Below are positions 43,302 to 47,397 of a DNA stretch of 47,397 nt, piece by piece. Source of the stretch: Planctomycetota bacterium (lineage in GTDB: Bacteria > Planctomycetota > Planctomycetia > Pirellulales > Pirellulaceae); assembly GCA_017303505.1 (NCBI GenBank), contig JAFLCP010000052.1, forward strand, positions 1-47,397, in the 5' to 3' direction. Numbering within the stretch: the stretch's first letter is position 1; each line of letters starts with the position of its first letter. The notes under the pieces were generated by a model, which made no database searches, had not been told where the DNA came from, and saw only the letters and a list, made by a program, of their open reading frames with translations. The position numbers and the translations under genes are program-made.

Positions 43302-44597
43302 ATGAAAATCAATCGTTACGTATTTTCTTTAGCCCTAGCACTATCCACTTACGTTACACCGTTCGTCGGTACGCTTGCCGTTGGTCCGACTGCGTTCGCA
43401 CAAGAAGCAAATGAGAAACTGAAATGGACCGATATTTCCGGTGCACGCACCATTGAAGCAAAGTTCGTACGGTTAGATGGAGATAATGTTGTACTGGAGA
43501 AATCGGACGGTTCCGAAGTTACCGTGCCTTTGAACAAATTGAATCTCAAGAGCCAAGCACAAGCCAAACGCATGGCGAACCCTCGAGCTTTCGAAAAGAA
43601 GCCTAGTTCGACGGAAAACATGAAACCCGACACCAAGAGTTCGGACTCGGCCGCCGGTAAATCAACGACTGAGCCGAAAGCGGATGCTCCAGCCGCCTCA
43701 GCCCCGAACCGAGTGACCTTGGCGAAAGGCGTTTCAGCCGCTGATACACTCAAAACGGTTCTCGAAGAATACAAAAAAGGGAACTATGGCGTTGTGATGG
43801 ACACGATGCCTCCTGAGACAACTCAACTTCTTACAGAACTTATCTCGAAGGCATCAGGTAAACTCAATAAGTCGAGCTTTGACTCGATCAAGACGCTTTT
43901 CAAACGCTCTGCAAAGGTGATGGGCGAAAAGAAGCAGTTCATCATGAACTATCCGAAAGTACCTTCCGAAGTGAAACCTCGACTTTCGGCTCATTATGAC
44001 ACCTTAGTATCGCTTTTGAACGATATCGTTGCGTCACCGGCAGCGGATTACAAAGCTCTGACAGACGGCGACGTTGAAAAGGTGCTGCCTGTTATTTTGC
44101 GGCTTGCGGATGTATACGGTACCAAGTTCATTGAAACAGAAAAGCAACTGGATCCCAATGGAGCAGCTGCCAAAACTCCTGTATTCATTAGCTTGTGGAA
44201 TACGCCTATTCCTCGAACATCGTTGAATCCCGAGAACATGCGTATTATCAACGAGAATGGTGATCAGGCCCAACTGGAATTCGTTGGAATCAGCGGTACC
44301 AAAGAATCCATTAATCTGCAACGCGTCGATGGACGATGGCTTGGCGCAGAAACAGAAATCACGCGAGCGGGGATGGAGCAAATGAAGCAACAGCTCGCGG
44401 CAATTGACAGTGTGGATCCAGCACAGATGTCAGGCCAACTGACACTTGGACTTGCCGTGGTTGGTGGACTCATTGGACAATTGGAACGAGCCAAAACACA
44501 AGAAGAATTCAATCAACAAATGGACCAACTCTTTGAAGCTGCCGGCCAAATGGTACCTGGTGGTGGAGTTCCTGGCCTGCCTCCAGTGGGCCCCTAA
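43302..44597 (+). CDS. Exported SHD1-domain protein
   Basis: ATG 43302 gives a signal peptide (RYVFSLALALSTYVTPF... ending AFAQ), and 431 aa in total. Residues about 38-75 (WTDISGARTIEAKFVRLDGD and a VTVPLNKLN end) match the SHD1 domain (PF03983), known from yeast Sla1 and common in exported planctomycete proteins. A Lys/Ser/Ala-rich linker and a helical domain follow, then a C-terminal half with INLQRVDGRWLGAETE. The tail is Gly/Pro-rich. SHD1 in Sla1 binds sorting signals, but the bacterial role is unknown. It stands alone, about 100 bp after the ABC permease stop. Confidence 0.85.
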   Translation: MKINRYVFSLALALSTYVTPFVGTLAVGPTAFAQEANEKLKWTDISGARTIEAKFVRLDGDNVVLEKSDGSEVTVPLNKLNLKSQAQAKRMANPRAFEKKPSSTENMKPDTKSSDSAAGKSTTEPKADAPAASAPNRVTLAKGVSAADTLKTVLEEYKKGNYGVVMDTMPPETTQLLTELISKASGKLNKSSFDSIKTLFKRSAKVMGEKKQFIMNYPKVPSEVKPRLSAHYDTLVSLLNDIVASPAADYKALTDGDVEKVLPVILRLADVYGTKFIETEKQLDPNGAAAKTPVFISLWNTPIPRTSLNPENMRIINENGDQAQLEFVGISGTKESINLQRVDGRWLGAETEITRAGMEQMKQQLAAIDSVDPAQMSGQLTLGLAVVGGLIGQLERAKTQEEFNQQMDQLFEAAGQMVPGGGVPGLPPVGP

Positions 44598-44634
44598 TCC
44601 AGCGTTTAATACTCTCGATTTAAGAGTCAGCAAC

Positions 44635-44678
44635 GGCATCGAAATGCTGGTTAGTATCCCTAGCAGCATTTCGGTGCC
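44635..44678 (+). promoter_or_regulatory. Strong hairpin between the SHD1 gene and the EVE gene
   Basis: GGCATCGAAATGCTG (44635-44649) pairs with CAGCATTTCGGTGCC (44664-44678): a 15-bp stem with one T-G pair and a 14-base loop that can pair further. It is 37 bases after the SHD1 stop and 27 before the EVE ATG. No U-run follows, so it may be a terminator, an RNA-processing site or an EVE leader structure. Confidence 0.55.
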
Positions 44679-44705
44679 ATCTTCATTAATCCTATCGAAA
44701 CTTGC

Positions 44706-45200
44706 ATGGCTGCATCAAACTCAAAAACCGGAAAAGCAAAGTCTTATTGGCTGGTCAAGACAGAACCATCGACCTACTCGATCGATGATTGGGAAAAAGA
44801 AAAAGATAAAACAACTTTTTGGGACGGCGTTCGCAACTATCAAGCTCGCAACACGCTGCGAGATCTGATGAAGCTCGGTGACGAAGTATTGGTTTACCAT
44901 AGCAATGCCGAACCACCTGAAATCGTCGGTGTGGCGAAAGTAGTGCGTGAAGGTTATCCCGACTTCACTGCGTTGGACACGAATCATCCGCATTATGATC
45001 CAGACAGCACCTCCGATAATCCCCGCTGGTTTATGGTCGATTTGAAGCTAATAAAACGCTTTAAAAAACGGCTGTCACTCGCTCAAGCCAAAGAGATCAA
45101 TGAACTATCCGGAATGGAGTTGCTTCGCAAAGGGTCTCGTTTGAGCGTGCAACCCGTTAAGGCTAACGAGTTTCAGGCGATTCTCGAGTATTGCAGCTAA
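44706..45200 (+). CDS. EVE-domain protein
   Basis: The 164-aa protein has the EVE fold (PUA/YTH-like): SYWLVKTEPSTYSIDDWEKE, WDGVRNYQARNTLRDLMKLGD, EVLVYHSN and IVGVAKVVREGYPD, plus a P.W..VD motif (PRWFMVDL). EVE domains are thought to bind modified nucleotides in RNA or DNA; human THYN1 is a relative. In bacteria they occur alone in translation or RNA quality functions and as parts of restriction systems. Here it stands alone between SHD1 and sulfatase genes, so no defence role is suggested. Confidence 0.92.
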   Translation: MAASNSKTGKAKSYWLVKTEPSTYSIDDWEKEKDKTTFWDGVRNYQARNTLRDLMKLGDEVLVYHSNAEPPEIVGVAKVVREGYPDFTALDTNHPHYDPDSTSDNPRWFMVDLKLIKRFKKRLSLAQAKEINELSGMELLRKGSRLSVQPVKANEFQAILEYCS

Positions 45201-45238
45201 CATCCTCTCGCGCATCAAATCACAATTAGGCGTAATCC

Positions 45239-46711
45239 ATGCGACTCTTTTCTAAGTGCTTCCACCTCATCGTAGCCATTGCCCTTACCAGTAGTCTCTT
45301 TGCGGTATCCAGTAGTAAGGCATTTTCGGCCGAACCGATCAACATCATTTTGATCAACGCAGACGATCTTGGATTTGGTGACTTGGGATGTTATGGACAA
45401 AAGGTAATTCCTACTCCATCGTTAGACCGCATGGCTCGCGAAGGGATGCGTTTCACTCAGTTTTATGCTGGTTCAACGGTATGCGCTCCATCTCGCAGCG
45501 TGTTAATGACGGGCTTGCATACTGGCCATACACCAGTGCGAGGCAATGGTGGCAAGGAGCAACAGACGTTGCCAGCGTCAAGCGTTACCATTGCAGAGGT
45601 ATGCAAGAAGCATGGCTATCGAACCGGATTGATTGGCAAATGGGGATTGGGTGAGGAAGAAACAGAAGGGCACCCTCTCAACCAAGGCTTCGATTTCTTT
45701 TACGGCTATCTGAACCAAGTTCATGCGCACAATCATTATCCAGAATTCTTGTGGCGTAATCTCCAACGCGAACCACTTCCCAATGTGGTTCAGAAGCCAC
45801 CGCAACAACCCAATTCTTTAGGGGGCATGGCCAAGGTCAAGAAGGTCTTTGCCAATGATCGCTTCATTGAAGAGACCGAAGCGTTTCTTGACGAAAACAA
45901 GTCACAACCGTTTTTTCTATATCTAGCTTTGGTATTGCCACATGCTAACAACGAAGCCCGAGGCATGAGTGGTAACGGTTCGGAATCGCCAAACATCGGC
46001 AAGTTTGCGGACAAACCCTGGGACGAACCCAGCCGAGGCTTTGCAGCCATGGTAAGCGACGTCGATTTGGCAGTTGGAAAAGTTCTCGCAAAGTTAGAGC
46101 AGTTAGGTATAGATGAGCGCACTTTAGTTCTGTTTACAAGCGATAACGGACCACATCAGGAGGCGGGACATGACCTGCAGCTTTTCAACAGTTCCGGTGG
46201 CCTGCGGGGAACCAAACGGGCTTTGTACGAAGGTGGCATCCGTGTCCCCTTCATTGCTCGCTTGCCTAAAAAAATTGCCCCCAATTCGATTTCAAATCAT
46301 ATCTCTTATCAAGCCGATCTCTTAGCAACCATCTCGAATGTACTAGGCGACACAACTCAAGTTGAAACGGACGGCATAAGCTTGTTCCCAACATTACTGG
46401 GGAACAAGAAAGAGCAGCAGGAACACGCATATTTGTACTGGGAGTTTTACGAGCAAGGCTCACGCCAAGCGGTTCGTTTCGGAAATTGGAAAGCCATTCG
46501 CGAACCGATGTTGACAGGAGACATACAATTATACGACTTGGCTGCAGACGAAAAGGAACAAACGAACGTGGCTGCAAACCACGCTGAATTAGTAAAAAAA
46601 GCGGCTGAAATGATGGACCAAGCTCATCGTTCTGACCCAAGATGGCCAGTTCCACAGAAGAACTCAACTCCACAGAAAAAGCCAGCTTCGCCGAAAAAGA
46701 AGCAGCCATAG
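45239..46711 (+). CDS. Secreted type I sulfatase
   Basis: The 490-aa protein has a signal peptide (LIVAIALTSSLFAVSSSKAFSA) and the N-terminal metal site NADDLGFGDLGCYG. VCAPSRSVLMTG carries Cys82, to be converted to formylglycine, the catalytic residue. Further motifs are GLIGKWGLGEEETEGHP, FTSDNGPHQEAGHD and GGIRVPFIARLPK. It cleaves sulfate esters outside the cytoplasm, probably of algal or marine polysaccharides. The C-terminus is Lys/Pro-rich (KKPASPKKKQP). The formylglycine-generating enzyme is not in the window. Planctomycetes usually carry many such genes, and the substrate cannot be told. Confidence 0.93.
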   Translation: MRLFSKCFHLIVAIALTSSLFAVSSSKAFSAEPINIILINADDLGFGDLGCYGQKVIPTPSLDRMAREGMRFTQFYAGSTVCAPSRSVLMTGLHTGHTPVRGNGGKEQQTLPASSVTIAEVCKKHGYRTGLIGKWGLGEEETEGHPLNQGFDFFYGYLNQVHAHNHYPEFLWRNLQREPLPNVVQKPPQQPNSLGGMAKVKKVFANDRFIEETEAFLDENKSQPFFLYLALVLPHANNEARGMSGNGSESPNIGKFADKPWDEPSRGFAAMVSDVDLAVGKVLAKLEQLGIDERTLVLFTSDNGPHQEAGHDLQLFNSSGGLRGTKRALYEGGIRVPFIARLPKKIAPNSISNHISYQADLLATISNVLGDTTQVETDGISLFPTLLGNKKEQQEHAYLYWEFYEQGSRQAVRFGNWKAIREPMLTGDIQLYDLAADEKEQTNVAANHAELVKKAAEMMDQAHRSDPRWPVPQKNSTPQKKPASPKKKQP

Positions 46712-46814
46712 CTACTTTCAATATTCTGGTACGCTACAATACCGTCGCGTCATCCATGGTCGGTTGGAATGGACGCGTAACCCACATTTTGCTTCTCATT
46801 TCTTGAGCCAATGC

Positions 46815-47397
46815 ATGATCGTCGCTTCCGGCCTAGTTAAGAAATTTGCCAGCGGTTCCAACGTCGTTCAAGCCGTAAATAATATTTCTTTTTCTGTCGC
46901 AACAGGCGAAGTCTTCGGATTACTGGGCCCTAACGGTGCTGGGAAAACAACCACGCTCCGTATGGTTATGGGCCTCTTAGAACCGGATGAAGGATATGCG
47001 GAGGTGGGTGGTGTTAGAACGGGAACCGAATCGACAGCCGTGCGTGGTCGAATTGGATTAGTATCTAGCAACGACGGAGTTTATCCTTGGCTGACCGTTC
47101 GCGAAATGCTTCATTACTTCGCAGACCTTTACGATGTTGAACCTGCTTTGGCTGACGAGCGAATCCGATACCTTGCGGACCTCTTGGATCTCAAGAAGTT
47201 CATTGATCAACGTAGTGTGACGCTGAGTACTGGGCAAAAGCAACGCGTGAGCCTAGCTCGCGGTCTCATGCATGATCCACCTGCTATGTTGCTGGATGAA
47301 CCAACTCGAGGTCTGGATGTGCTCGGAAGCAAAGTGATCTTTGAATTCATTGGGATCTTACGGCAACAAGGCAAAGCTGTATTGGTATCAACGCATC
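46815..47397 (+). CDS. NatA-like ABC transporter ATPase, cut by right edge
   Basis: The frame starts at ATG 46815 and runs off the window after 194 codons. It has Walker A GPNGAGKTT from residue 38, signature LSTGQKQRVSLARGL, Walker B AMLLDEPTRGLD, and an H-loop STH at the cut. This is the ATPase pattern of NatA/ABC-2 type exporters, which pair with a multi-helix permease such as NatB, expected past the edge. The substrate might be Na+ or another export cargo; only the downstream genes could say. Confidence 0.92.
   Translation, partial: MIVASGLVKKFASGSNVVQAVNNISFSVATGEVFGLLGPNGAGKTTTLRMVMGLLEPDEGYAEVGGVRTGTESTAVRGRIGLVSSNDGVYPWLTVREMLHYFADLYDVEPALADERIRYLADLLDLKKFIDQRSVTLSTGQKQRVSLARGLMHDPPAMLLDEPTRGLDVLGSKVIFEFIGILRQQGKAVLVSTH

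Noticed and set aside
1-47397. CRISPR arrays, phage genes, transposases or defence systems
   Set aside because: No repeated short spacer pattern, integrase, transposase or recognised defence domain was found. The EVE and DUF1643-like genes stand alone without nucleases or restriction partners.

Overview
The window looks like a chromosomal segment of a member of the Planctomycetota, most likely a Pirellulaceae-type bacterium. The main clues are a DUF1559 pseudopilin with an H-type C-terminus, a very large surface protein carrying the planctomycete LEPR/LENR-type N-terminal motif, an SHD1-domain secreted protein, a formylglycine sulfatase, a secreted FAD-dependent oxidoreductase, a noncanonical cytochrome-like motif, and many exported proteins of unknown role. 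GC content appears moderate. I see no phage, integrase, transposase or CRISPR array.

Layout. 1-5669 (-): the 5' 1889 codons of a giant modular surface protein that runs off the left edge, preceded by a DUF1559 pseudopilin gene in the same orientation (5738-6505). 6506-8328: a Cys/His-rich DUF2946-like secreted protein, and divergently an exported homologue of thioredoxin-coupled arsenate reductases. Two identical but inverted 13-bp palindromes of FadR/GntR type lie in the two promoter regions here. 8398-12552: a secreted FAD oxidoreductase, a lipoprotein gene that appears frameshifted, and a DUF1643-like protein. 12761-12847: tRNA-Ser(UGA). 13313-17412: a secreted CX4CH protein, then aspS overlapping a dedA gene by one base. 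17684-25394 (+): GH26-like lipoprotein, methyltransferase, a double-domain exported cyanophycinase, thiD, and an alpha-galactosidase-like hydrolase with an inserted lectin-like region. 25399-28977 (-): an operon of DUF485 protein, ActP-type symporter and neutral ceramidase-like protein. 29113-33542 (+): a tripartite ABC exporter (ATPase, FtsX-type permease, HlyD-type adaptor) with a possible 23-aa leader ORF. 33557-36531: a CPA2 antiporter and, divergently, a phosphate-selective-type porin, sharing a control region rich in inverted repeats. 36545-38641 (-): three Tad-type minor pilin genes, the middle one with a von Willebrand A domain. 38953-43202 (+): a second ABC ATPase/giant FtsX permease pair. 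43302-46711: SHD1 protein, EVE-domain protein, sulfatase. 46815-end: a NatA-like ABC ATPase cut by the right edge.

As a whole the region is dominated by cell-envelope and extracellular functions: surface adhesion, pseudopilins, polysaccharide and sulfated-glycan breakdown, lipid/peptide hydrolysis, and export systems. Housekeeping genes (aspS, thiD, tRNA-Ser) are interspersed. AspRS carries His at position 31, the residue typical of the nondiscriminating enzyme, which suggests an indirect Asn-tRNA pathway in this organism. No single undescribed defence or mobile system is evident. The best leads are the giant anchor-M surface protein with its pseudopilin partner, the structured porin/antiporter control region, the FadR-like operator pair, and the DUF485-ActP-ceramidase operon. 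Domain assignments were made by eye, and no database search was run.
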